From assembly GCF_022637415.1 (NCBI RefSeq), contig NZ_CP093340.1, forward strand, positions 3,509,001-3,573,000: a stretch of DNA of 64,000 bases. Reading direction: 5' to 3'. Both the position numbers and the translations under genes were made by a program. Every line of letters starts with the position of its first letter. Position 1 is the first letter of the stretch. This DNA is from Luteimonas sp. S4-F44. GTDB taxonomy: Bacteria; Pseudomonadota; Gammaproteobacteria; Xanthomonadales; Xanthomonadaceae. Positions 45,616 to 53,607 of the stretch are shown here, piece after piece. The notes under the pieces are model-generated. The model was not told the DNA's origin, did no database searches, and was given only the letters and a program-made list of their open reading frames with translations.

Positions 45616-46545
45616 ATGCCCCCCCTTGTCCCTGGAGTCCACGACGTGTCGTTCCCCGATGGCCTGTGTGCGTTTCCGCTGACCCCGTTCGACGGGCAGC
45701 GCCTGGACCGGCCCGCGTTCGCGCGGCTGATGGCGCGGCTCGTCGCCGCCCGCGTGGACGCGATCTGCGCGCTCGGATCGACCGGCAGCTACGCCTACCT
45801 GCATCTCGACGAGCGCAAGGCGGTCGCGCGCAAAGCGGTGGCCCTGGCCGGCGACATCCCGCTGATGGTCGGCATCGGCGCCCTCGCCACGCGCGACGTG
45901 CTGGCACTGGCCGAGGATGCCCAGCGCGCCGGCGCCCGCGCGCTGCTGCTCGCGCCGGTGTCCTACCAGCCGCTGACCGACGACGAGGTGTTCGCGCTCT
46001 ACGCGACGGTCTGCCGCAACGCCTCGGTGCCGGTGTGCGTCTACGACAACCCGGGCACGACGCACTTCGTGTTCGGCGACGCGCTGTACGCGCGCATCGC
46101 CGCGCTGCCGGGGATCGCCGCGATCAAGATCCCGGGGATCGCGTCCGACCAGGCGATCGCGACCGCGCGAATCGCGCAGCTGCGCGGCCTGCTGCCATCC
46201 GGCGTCGCGCTGGGCATCAGCGGCGACCCGATGGCGGCCGATGGCCTGATCGCCGGCTGTGACCTCTGGTACTCGGTGATCGGCGGCCTGTACCCGGAGG
46301 TCGCGATGGCGATCGTGGCCGCGGCCCGCGCCGGCGATGCCGCGCTGGCCCGCCGGCTGTCGGCACGGCTGGCGCCGCTGTGGGACGCATTCGCCCGGCA
46401 CGGCGGCAGCATCCGGGTGATCGCCAGCGCCGCCGAGCTCGCCGGCGTGTGCGCGCCATCCTGCCTGCCGGCCCCGCTGCGCTCGCTGGACGGTGCCGAT
46501 CGCGCTGCGCTCGCGCAGTTGCTCGAAGCGCTCGCGCTGGCCTGA
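45616..46545 (+). CDS. DapA/NanA-family aldolase (dihydrodipicolinate synthase-like)
   Basis: A 309-aa TIM-barrel lyase. The Schiff-base lysine is K171 in IAAIKIPGIA, the family GSTG loop is ALGSTGSYAYL, and the conserved VPVCVYDNPGTTHF supplies the active-site Tyr. Because it lies behind the MocR gene with a 10-bp gap, it is probably a catabolic aldolase of that regulon and not the lysine-biosynthetic DapA. The pyruvate-condensing substrate cannot be read from sequence. Confidence 0.85.
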   Translation: MPPLVPGVHDVSFPDGLCAFPLTPFDGQRLDRPAFARLMARLVAARVDAICALGSTGSYAYLHLDERKAVARKAVALAGDIPLMVGIGALATRDVLALAEDAQRAGARALLLAPVSYQPLTDDEVFALYATVCRNASVPVCVYDNPGTTHFVFGDALYARIAALPGIAAIKIPGIASDQAIATARIAQLRGLLPSGVALGISGDPMAADGLIAGCDLWYSVIGGLYPEVAMAIVAAARAGDAALARRLSARLAPLWDAFARHGGSIRVIASAAELAGVCAPSCLPAPLRSLDGADRAALAQLLEALALA

Positions 46546-46575
46546 CGCGGGCGTGCGCGGCAGCCGCGCCGCGGA

Positions 46576-47454
46576 TCACCGGTACGGGCCGGGTCCGCGC
46601 CAGACCGGCTCGCCGCGACGATAGACCTGCTGCATGTTGATGACTTCGCGCGCATCGCCGATGCCGGCCATGGCCGGATCGTCCGGGTCGAGCAGCCGAC
46701 ACGGTCCCGAATCGCGCCGCAGCGCGGTCTCCAGCGGGCAGGCCATGAGCTTGCGCGTCCCCGGCAACGGCAGGAACACCTCGGTCATGCCCTGATCGCG
46801 CCAGGCCTGCAGCCGGCTCTCGCTGCGCAGGTCGTAATAGACCTGGTAGCCGCCCACTTCCAGGCTGGGATGGTCGGCGTCCGAATCGCGGCCGCGGGTG
46901 CGCCCGGCGGTCGGGCTGCGGGTCATGCCGGCATTCACCGGCGCGGTCTCGGTGGGCAGCATGCCCGGTGGCTGGCCCCAGGTGTGATCGCGCCGCGGCG
47001 GCGCCGGCGGACTGGCGGCCTGTGCCTGCGCAGGCGCGGGTGTCGGGGGCGGCACCGCTTGCGGCGGCGCCGGCTGCGGCGCCGGGCGCGGTGGGGCCAC
47101 CGGCACGTCCGCAGGCGCCTGTCGCTCCGGCGGCAAGGCCAGCTCTGCACGGTCGACGCGCGTGGTCTGCAGGCGCGAGGCGGCCGGCGGCGGTGCGACC
47201 GGCGGACGCGTGGGCGGCGGCGGGCTGGGCGGAGCCTCGACAGCCTGCGGCGGCGGGATACCGATGAAGTCCACCACCATCCGGCTGCCGGATGAGGCCC
47301 CCTGCGGCGAGGTCACCGGCACTGGTGTCGACGCCAGCAGAAGCAGCACCGCGAGCACGTGCACCAGCAGGCTGCCCAGCGCGGCGAGCCACGGCTGCAG
47401 ACGTTCGAGACGGGGTTCGGTTCGGGCGTCCGCGCGACGCGCTGCACTGCTCAT
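46576..47454 (-). CDS. Proline-rich, TonB-like anchored protein of unknown function
   Basis: A 292-aa protein with TonB-like layout: a basic cytoplasmic start, one membrane helix (LAALGSLLVHVLAVLLLLAS), a periplasmic Pro/Ala-rich region of about 110 residues, and a globular C-terminus of about 100 residues. The C-terminal part (YQVYYDLRSESRLQAWRDQG, LPLPGTRKLMACPLETALRR) does not look like the TonB receptor-binding domain with its YP motif, so I do not call it TonB. It is probably a periplasm-spanning protein. It is convergent with the aldolase. Confidence 0.7.
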   Translation of the reverse strand: MSSAARRADARTEPRLERLQPWLAALGSLLVHVLAVLLLLASTPVPVTSPQGASSGSRMVVDFIGIPPPQAVEAPPSPPPPTRPPVAPPPAASRLQTTRVDRAELALPPERQAPADVPVAPPRPAPQPAPPQAVPPPTPAPAQAQAASPPAPPRRDHTWGQPPGMLPTETAPVNAGMTRSPTAGRTRGRDSDADHPSLEVGGYQVYYDLRSESRLQAWRDQGMTEVFLPLPGTRKLMACPLETALRRDSGPCRLLDPDDPAMAGIGDAREVINMQQVYRRGEPVWRGPGPYR

Positions 47455-47664
47455 GCCGCCGGCAAGGCGTCGGGGAAGCGGACCTTCATGCGGATGCCAG
47501 GAGGGACGACCGGGGAGTGCGGCATCCTAACGCGAGCCGGCCCGTCATCGTCGCCTCGCCGCACCGCCGTCGCGCACGACTTGGCGCTTGGCGCCGGGTG
47601 TCGCGACAAGCCCCAAGCACGCGGCGGTCCGGCATCCGCGCACCGGACCGCCCCCGCAGTTGCC

Positions 47665-48087
47665 TCAGTCGCGCAGCTCGGCCGGCACCTTGCCGCCGTT
47701 CTCGGCCAGCTTGCGCATCACCGCCTTGTGCAGCGCGATGTTCTGCTCGGCGCTGCCGTGCGCACCGGCGTTGACGCCCAACTCGGTCGCCAGTTCCTTG
47801 CGGGCGTCGAGGCTGGAGTCGAGGTCGAGCAGCTTCAGCAGGTCGACGATCGAGTGCCGCCAGTCGGACTTGCCGCCCTTCTCCTGCGCGATGCCGGTCA
47901 GCACCGCTTCGACATCGACCGGCGCGGCGGGTGCCGCAGGCGCCGGATTGCGCGCGGGCGGCGACACCTTGGGATCGTTTTCGCTGCCGGTGAAGACGAC
48001 GGCCTTGGGCTGCTTGGTCTCGGCCGGCGGCGCGGGGGTGGCCTTACGGCCGAAAATGCGATCGGTGATCTTGGAAAACAGGCCCAT
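47665..48087 (-). CDS. DUF3597 domain protein
   Basis: A 140-aa protein starting MGLFSKITDRIFGRK, then a Pro/Ala linker and the DUF3597 core VDVEAVLTGIAQEKGGKSDW, RHSIVDLLKLLDLDSSLDAR, KELATELGV. The fold is a small helical LysM-like-associated domain with no assigned activity. Two in-frame ATGs exist. AGGAG stands 8 bp from the one at 48087 but only 2 bp from the one at 48093, so the inner start is chosen. Confidence 0.85.
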   Translation of the reverse strand: MGLFSKITDRIFGRKATPAPPAETKQPKAVVFTGSENDPKVSPPARNPAPAAPAAPVDVEAVLTGIAQEKGGKSDWRHSIVDLLKLLDLDSSLDARKELATELGVNAGAHGSAEQNIALHKAVMRKLAENGGKVPAELRD

Positions 48088-48307
48088 GGACATCGCTCCT
48101 GATGAGGGAACCGCAAGTGTGCGGCGGCGATCGCAAAGATCGTATGAAAGCGGCACGGTCCGGGAGCGCATCACATCCTCGGCGGCATGCCGTCGCAGTT
48201 TCCGTCGGCCGCATACGTATGCGCCGCCGACGCCTCTGGATGCTGCAGCGCGATGCCCGCTACACCGACGTCGGCGCCACGTGGCGCGGTCGCGGGGGCA
48301 AGGCACG

Positions 48308-49747
48308 ATGGACGACATCACCGGAACGACGCCCGGCGCACGCAGGCGCCTGCCCGCCTGCCGCTGGTGCGGCCGCCTGGCGGCCTGGCTGTTGCTGGCC
48401 TGCACCACCGGCGCGGCGCAGGCCGACGTCATCCTGCACGCGTTCAACTGGCCGTATGCGACCGTCGAGGCGCGTGCGGCGCAGATCGCGCAGGCCGGCT
48501 ATCGCAAGGTACTGGTGGCACCGGCCTACCGCTCGCAGGGCGACGAATGGTGGGCCCGCTACCAGCCGCAGGACCTGCGCGCGATCGAGCATCCGCTGGG
48601 CGACACCGAATCCTTCGCCAGCATGGTGCAGGCGCTGGCCGAGCACGGCGTGGAGACCTACGCCGATGTCGTGCTCAACCACATGGCCAACGAGGCGTGG
48701 ATGCGCCCGGACCTGAACTATCCGGGCGCCGCGGTGCTGTCGGCCTACGCCGGCGACCCCGCGCGCTATGCCCGTCTGCGCTTGTACGGCGACCTGTCGG
48801 TCAACCAGTTCGGCGCGTCCGATTTCGGCCCGGCGCTGTGCATCGTCGACTACGGCGACCCCGACCAGGTGCGGCACAACCGCATCTGCGGCGGCGACGG
48901 CGACCCCGGCCTGCCCGACCTCGTCGCCAACGACTGGGTGGTCGCGCAGCAACGCAATTACCTGCAGGCGCTCAAGGGCCTGGGCGTGACCGGCTTCCGC
49001 GTTGATGCGGCCAAGCACATGACCTTCGAGCATATGAACCGCGTGTTCGATGCCGGCATCCGCAACGGCGCGCACGTGTTCGGCGAGGTCATCACCACCG
49101 GGGGCGCCGGCACCGGCGATTACGACGGCTTCCTCGCGCCGTATCTCGCGCAGACGCCACACGGCGCCTACGACTTTCCGCTGTTCAACGCGCTGCGCAA
49201 TGCCCTGCTGCCGTCGGGCGGCCTGCAGGCGCTGGTCGATCCGGGTGCGTTCGGCCAGGCGCTGCCGGCCGCACGGGCGGTGACGTTCGCCGTGACCCAC
49301 GACATCCCGAACAACGCCGGCTTCCGTTACGCGATCCTCGACCCGGTCGACGAGACGCTTGCCTATGCCTATCTGCTGGGCCGCGATGGCGGCGTACCGA
49401 TGCTGTACTCCGACAACGACGAGAGCGGCGACGGCCGCTGGGTGGACGCCTGGCGCCGCACGGACCTGGTGCGCATGATCGGCTTCCACAACGCCATGCA
49501 GGGCCGCGACATGCAGGTGCTGTCCTACAGCGCCTGTCATCTGCTGCTGCGGCGCGGCGATGCCGGCATCGTCGGCATCAACAAGTGCGGCACGCCCGTC
49601 GATGCGACGGTCTCGATGGACAACAGTGTGCTGCACTGGCACGTGCCCTACACCGACGTCCTCGACGCCGGCAGCACGATCGTCATCGACCGCGCGGCCT
49701 ACACCTTCCGCCTGCCGCCGCGGCAGGCGCGGATGTGGCGACGCTGA
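48308..49747 (+). CDS. Secreted GH13 alpha-amylase
   Basis: A 479-aa glycoside hydrolase with an N-terminal secretion signal (hydrophobic LAAWLLLACTTGAAQA). The GH13 catalytic set is present: nucleophile D233 in GFRVDAAKHM, acid/base E260 in HVFGEVITT, and D332 in FAVTHDIPNN. Region I is DVVLNHMANEA. It resembles the Streptomyces/Pseudoalteromonas type in which the barrel opens with ILHAFNWPYATV. It hydrolyses starch-like alpha-1,4-glucans outside the cytoplasm. It stands alone, with no maltose transport genes nearby. Confidence 0.9.
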   Translation: MDDITGTTPGARRRLPACRWCGRLAAWLLLACTTGAAQADVILHAFNWPYATVEARAAQIAQAGYRKVLVAPAYRSQGDEWWARYQPQDLRAIEHPLGDTESFASMVQALAEHGVETYADVVLNHMANEAWMRPDLNYPGAAVLSAYAGDPARYARLRLYGDLSVNQFGASDFGPALCIVDYGDPDQVRHNRICGGDGDPGLPDLVANDWVVAQQRNYLQALKGLGVTGFRVDAAKHMTFEHMNRVFDAGIRNGAHVFGEVITTGGAGTGDYDGFLAPYLAQTPHGAYDFPLFNALRNALLPSGGLQALVDPGAFGQALPAARAVTFAVTHDIPNNAGFRYAILDPVDETLAYAYLLGRDGGVPMLYSDNDESGDGRWVDAWRRTDLVRMIGFHNAMQGRDMQVLSYSACHLLLRRGDAGIVGINKCGTPVDATVSMDNSVLHWHVPYTDVLDAGSTIVIDRAAYTFRLPPRQARMWRR

Positions 49748-49828
49748 CGCGCGTCCGCCGCCGGCACGCTGCACGAGGGGACGGCGCGGCTTGCTACGCT
49801 TTGTCTTCGTCTGCGCATCGGAGCCTGC

Positions 49829-50482
49829 ATGCGACACCCCGGCACTCGTCTCGCCTGCATGCTGATCGGCCTGGCGATGATCGCCTGCACCGCCCACACG
49901 CGCGCAACGCAGCCGCGTACCTACTACGAATCGCTGGACATGACGTCTCCGCAAGCCACGGCGCAGCGTTTCGCCGCCGCCTGGGCTGCCCTGGATTTCA
50001 TGACCGTCCACCAGCTGCTCTCGCCGCAGGCCGAACGGGATGCGGCGCGCGCGATCGACGACTTCGCACCGCAACACCTGGTCCCGGGCTTCGACACCGC
50101 CGATGGCGCGGCCTCGCAGGTTTATCCGGCAACGCCGGTCTCGATCGAACAGATCGCGTCGGGCGACCTGCCGATGGGCGAGTTCGACGGCGATCCGGGT
50201 CGACGCTTTGACGCGCTGCTGATGCAGGGCGCCCGCGGCGGCAAACTGCCGTTCGCGCTGACCCCTGCCACCCGCGTCGAGTTGGACGCCGCCGACGACA
50301 GCAGCGCGACCGCGACCCTGCACACACCGGATGCGCAGACGCTGACCGTGTCGCGTCATGCGCGTCGCAGGGCGCTGTCGGGCCGCGGCGTGCGATCGGC
50401 ACACTGGCCTCAGTATGGACTGGCGACCGGGCGCACGATCACTTCGCTGACATCGACATCCGCCGGCTGTTCCATCGCATAG
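49829..50482 (+). CDS. Putative lipoprotein, possibly frame-shifted C-terminus
   Basis: A 217-aa frame with a lipobox (CMLIGLAMIAC, lipidated Cys about 20), then a domain containing TAQRFAAAWAALDFMTVHQL, DDFAPQHLVPGFD and ATRVELDAADDSSATATLHT. Up to about residue 173 the sequence looks like a normal acidic periplasmic protein. The last 45 residues are Arg-rich and overlap the convergent SDR gene by 73 bp, which suggests that the true end has been lost. I do not recognise the family. Confidence 0.55.
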   Translation: MRHPGTRLACMLIGLAMIACTAHTRATQPRTYYESLDMTSPQATAQRFAAAWAALDFMTVHQLLSPQAERDAARAIDDFAPQHLVPGFDTADGAASQVYPATPVSIEQIASGDLPMGEFDGDPGRRFDALLMQGARGGKLPFALTPATRVELDAADDSSATATLHTPDAQTLTVSRHARRRALSGRGVRSAHWPQYGLATGRTITSLTSTSAGCSIA

Positions 50483-51144
50483 GCGATCGCGCGTGCGACC
50501 GCCTCGGGCGCGATCGTGATCCGACGAAAATCGCGCATGCCCTCGGCCGCGCCCGCATGGGTGATCGTGTCGGCGAGCTCCGAAGTCGTGGTGCCCGGGC
50601 TGACCACGGTCACGCGCAGGCGGTCGGTTTCTTGGCGCAGGCCTTCCGACAACGCCCACACCGCGTACTTGGTCGCACAGTAGACCGCCGATGTGGGAAA
50701 CACGCGGTGCGCGCCGATCGAGGCGACATTGACCACGTGCCCGAAGCCCTGCCGCTCCATCGTCGGCAACACCGCGGCGATGCCGTGCAGGACGCCGCGC
50801 AGGTTCACATCGATCATCTGATTCCATTCGTCGCGTTTGAGCGCCGACAGCGGCGAGAGCGGCATCACACCGGCGTTGTTGACGATGGCGTCGATGCGGC
50901 CGTGTGCGGCGAGCGCATGGTCGGCGAAGGCCTGCATGTCGTCGGGCGACACGACATCTAGCGCACGCGCCTGCGCGCACCCGCCGGCAGCGACGATCTC
51001 GGCGACCAGCGCGTCGAGACGTTCGGTCCGCCGCGCGCCAAGCACGACGGTCGCACCGCGCGCCGCAAGCTCGCGTGCCGTGGCGGCGCCGATGCCGCTG
51101 CTGGCACCGGTGATCAGGATGATGCGGTCGGTCAGGGTTTGCAT
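50410..51144 (-). CDS. Short-chain dehydrogenase/reductase
   Basis: A 244-aa SDR. The cofactor loop is LITGASSGIGAATARELAAR (residues 9-28), the NNAG block IVNNAGVMPLSPL, the Ser region VNVASIGAHRVFPTSA and the catalytic YCATK at about 150-154. It is of the YdfG/serine-dehydrogenase-like type commonly annotated as oxidoreductase. It is divergent from a LysR gene with a palindromic operator between them, so it is the likely target of that regulator. Substrate unknown. Confidence 0.88.
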   Translation of the reverse strand: MQTLTDRIILITGASSGIGAATARELAARGATVVLGARRTERLDALVAEIVAAGGCAQARALDVVSPDDMQAFADHALAAHGRIDAIVNNAGVMPLSPLSALKRDEWNQMIDVNLRGVLHGIAAVLPTMERQGFGHVVNVASIGAHRVFPTSAVYCATKYAVWALSEGLRQETDRLRVTVVSPGTTTSELADTITHAGAAEGMRDFRRITIAPEAVARAIAYAMEQPADVDVSEVIVRPVASPY

Positions 51145-51217
51145 GAGATGGTCTCCAGTGGGGAGCGCCCACGGTAGGCGTCGCGCCAGGCGGCCGGAAT
51201 TCCCTTGCCGCTGGACG

Positions 51218-51242
51218 CATTGGTTAGACTCGCTAACCAATG
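51218..51242. promoter_or_regulatory. Perfect 10-bp-arm LysR operator
   Basis: CATTGGTTAG (51218-51227) and CTAACCAATG (51233-51242) are exact reverse complements around a 5-bp centre ACTCG. The right arm includes the ATG of the LysR gene, so binding would block its own translation start region, while the left side faces the SDR promoter. Confidence 0.75.
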
Positions 51243-52139
51243 GAGCTCGATCTCAACCTGCTGCGCGTCTTTCTGGCCGTCGCCGACGGCCCGAACTTCC
51301 GCGCCGCCGCCGACCGGCTCGGGGTGACGCGCTCGGCAGTCAGTCAGGGCATCCGCCGGCTCGAGGATGCGCTCGGCATCGCGCTGGTCCACCGTTCCAC
51401 GCGCAGCGTGCGCCTGACCGAAGCCGGCGAGCGCCTGCATCGCCAAGTCGCCACGCCGCTGGCCGCATTGGGCACCGCACTCGAGGAAGCCCTCGACGAC
51501 GGCCCGGCCCGTGGCCTGTTGCGCGTTGCGGTCACCTCGATTGCCGAGCGCTTCCTGTCCGGGCCGCTGATCGCGACATTCGCCCAGGCCTATCCCGGCA
51601 TCACGCTGGATGTAACTATCACCGACGAGGTCTTCGACATCGTCGCTGCCGGCTTCGACGCCGGCGTGCGCCTGGGCGAGGTGATCGAGCAGGACATGGT
51701 CGCCGTGCCGCTGACCGGCCCGCAGCGCGAAGTCGCCGTCGCCGCCCCGGACTACCTCGCCCGCCACGGCGTGCCTGCGCATCCGCGCGATCTCGTCGCC
51801 CACCGCTGCATCGGCTGGCGCATGACGCCCGCCGTCGCGCCGCACCGCTGGGAGTTCGTCGAAGACGGCCACCCATTCGACGTGCAGGTCGCGCCGCAGA
51901 TCACCACCAACGACATGCTGCTGATGATCCGCACCGCACTGGCCGGCGGCGGCATCACCTTCGGCCTCGAAGAGACATTCGCGCCGTACCTCGCACGCGG
52001 CGAATTGGTACCGCTACTGCAGGATTACCTGCCGCCGTTTCCCGGCTTTTTCCTGTACTTCCCGAACCGCCGGCACCAGCCGCCAAAGTTGCGCGCGCTG
52101 ATCGAGCATGTGCGGGCGTACCGGGAGCATGACCGCTGA
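51240..52139 (+). CDS. LysR-family regulator divergent to SDR
   Basis: A 299-aa LysR protein. The HTH is LNLLRVFLAVADGPNFRAAA with TRSAVSQGIRRLEDALGIAL, and the effector domain begins GLLRVAVTSIAERFLSGPLI and includes GVRLGEVIEQDMVAVPLTGP. It belongs to the large group that controls an adjacent, oppositely transcribed SDR. Its start codon lies inside the palindrome at 51218-51242, supporting autorepression. Confidence 0.9.
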   Translation: MELDLNLLRVFLAVADGPNFRAAADRLGVTRSAVSQGIRRLEDALGIALVHRSTRSVRLTEAGERLHRQVATPLAALGTALEEALDDGPARGLLRVAVTSIAERFLSGPLIATFAQAYPGITLDVTITDEVFDIVAAGFDAGVRLGEVIEQDMVAVPLTGPQREVAVAAPDYLARHGVPAHPRDLVAHRCIGWRMTPAVAPHRWEFVEDGHPFDVQVAPQITTNDMLLMIRTALAGGGITFGLEETFAPYLARGELVPLLQDYLPPFPGFFLYFPNRRHQPPKLRALIEHVRAYREHDR

Positions 52140-52393
52140 CGGCGTTGTCATTGCGATAGCGGCTCCGTTGCCTTGGTACCGATTGCGGCGCAGAACTGGG
52201 CACGGCCGCAAGGCGATCGCAGATGCCGTCGCCGCTCGCCTTTGAAGGCTGATCACGCAGCATCAGTCGGAGCGTGCTTCGAGGTGGCTGACAAGATCAG
52301 GCAAGGCAGGCTGCGCGGTGTTCTTTACCACGGCCATGTCGATCTCGAAGTCGCCGTGCGCTACGCCGCCCTCACGCATGTCATCGCGACCGC

Positions 52394-52832
52394 CTACAGG
52401 CATGACCAAACTTGCCGAAGGCCGACGGCGTGCACAACCCCGAACACCAGACAGATCGCTGAGCTGACGTACCAGAATGCAATGCTGTTGTCAGGGAATG
52501 TTTCCATGAGAAAGAAGAATCCCAGGCCACGCAACGGATAGGCCAGGGTCATGGCCAGCAGCACCCAGCGCAGCAAGGCCAGGCGGCCAATCAGGCCAGC
52601 ACCTGAGGCCGCATACAGCGACCCTATCGCCAGGATGCCGGCGATGCTCAATGTCACGAGGGTCGGGTACCAATGCCCAGCCGCTGCCATCTGAGCCATG
52701 CCCTCGCCGGCACCGGGCAATCGGTATCCAGCAGGACCCACAGCAATGCAGACAAGATGCAGCAGCGTGGCAAGCGCGCTCCAGGTCGGACGCGATGACC
52801 AGATACTTGTTGACTGACGCAGGCAGGTTCAT
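52394..52832 (-). pseudogene. Small four-helix membrane protein, probable frameshift near its N-terminus
   Basis: The intact portion (52394 to about 52785) reads ALATLLHLVCIAVGPAGYRL, WYPTLVTLSIAGILAIGSLY, LALLRWVLLAMTLAYPLRGL and FWYVSSAICLVFGVVHAVGL, four membrane segments. No start codon exists in that frame before a stop. An ATG at 52832 in another frame gives MNLPASVNKYLVIAS, which would join naturally to RPTWSALATLLHL with one frameshift at about 52787. ATG codons inside the first helices could make a shorter product. Function unknown. Confidence 0.5.
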
Positions 52833-53094
52833 CACCGTTTGTCTAACTGCAGATTCAAGTTGCGCAGCGGAGTCGTGCCAGACGGAGTGAGTGATCACCT
52901 GTTTGCAAGGAAGCACGCGAGGGTCTGAGCCCTGTTGCGCAAGCATCCACTTGCTTTGAATAGAGGGGCGTGCGCTTTGCAGCCCGGCGTGGCCTTCAAG
53001 TCCCCGCAGGTTCACTTTTCCAGCCGCTTCGATCAGGCTCCTTCTCTTCGCGAACTCGATACCAACCGCCTTGCCCACCGCGCCCAAATCGCTG

Positions 53095-53472
53095 ATGCTC
53101 GACGGCACCCGCATCCACGACATCCCGTCGTTCTACGACGAGATCAACCGCGTCTTCATGGCGGAGGTCGACTGGACACTCGGGCCGAGTTTGGATGCAC
53201 TCGACGACATGCTCTACGGCGGCTACGGCGCGCTCGACGGCGATGCGCCGGTGACGCTGGTGTGGACGGCGTTCGAGAAGAACCGGCAGGACCTGGGCGT
53301 GGAAACGACGCGCCGCTTCCTGCAGGCCAAGCTCGCGCACCCCGAACGCTTCAACTTAGCGCATGTGCAGCGCCAGCTCGATGCGTTGGAGGCCGGTACC
53401 GGGCAGACGTACTTCGAGATCGTGCTTGAGATTCTGGCCAGCCATCCGAACATCGAGTTGGTCATCCGCTGA
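53095..53472 (+). CDS. Barstar-like ribonuclease inhibitor
   Basis: A 125-aa protein starting MLDGTRIHDIPSFYDEINRV, with the barstar-family layout: a first strand and helix, WTLGPSLDALDDMLYGGYGA, VTLVWTAFEKNRQDLG and a C-terminal TYFEIVLEILASHPNIELVI. Barstars bind and block barnase-type RNases. No barnase or Rhs toxin gene is adjacent, so this is an orphan immunity-like gene. A TTG at 53071 would add eight residues. It sits at the edge of a lower-GC, gene-poor stretch (52140-53090). Confidence 0.75.
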   Translation: MLDGTRIHDIPSFYDEINRVFMAEVDWTLGPSLDALDDMLYGGYGALDGDAPVTLVWTAFEKNRQDLGVETTRRFLQAKLAHPERFNLAHVQRQLDALEAGTGQTYFEIVLEILASHPNIELVIR

Positions 53473-53607
53473 CCTTGGGCCTCCTCCGGGCATGCCAGCG
53501 CGCGGAGGACGGGACCGCGATTGCGGCCCAGCTCCATCACGGCGCGGCCGCATGCGTGGTCTGCGCGTGTGGCGCCGGCGGTGCTGCGCCGGCGCCGTGG
53601 CCGTGGC

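Noticed and set aside
52491..53123. A 210-codon minus-strand frame through the low-GC region
   Set aside because: Only its short MNLPASVNKYLVIAS part seems related to a real gene. The rest has no recognisable pattern and covers the barstar start region.
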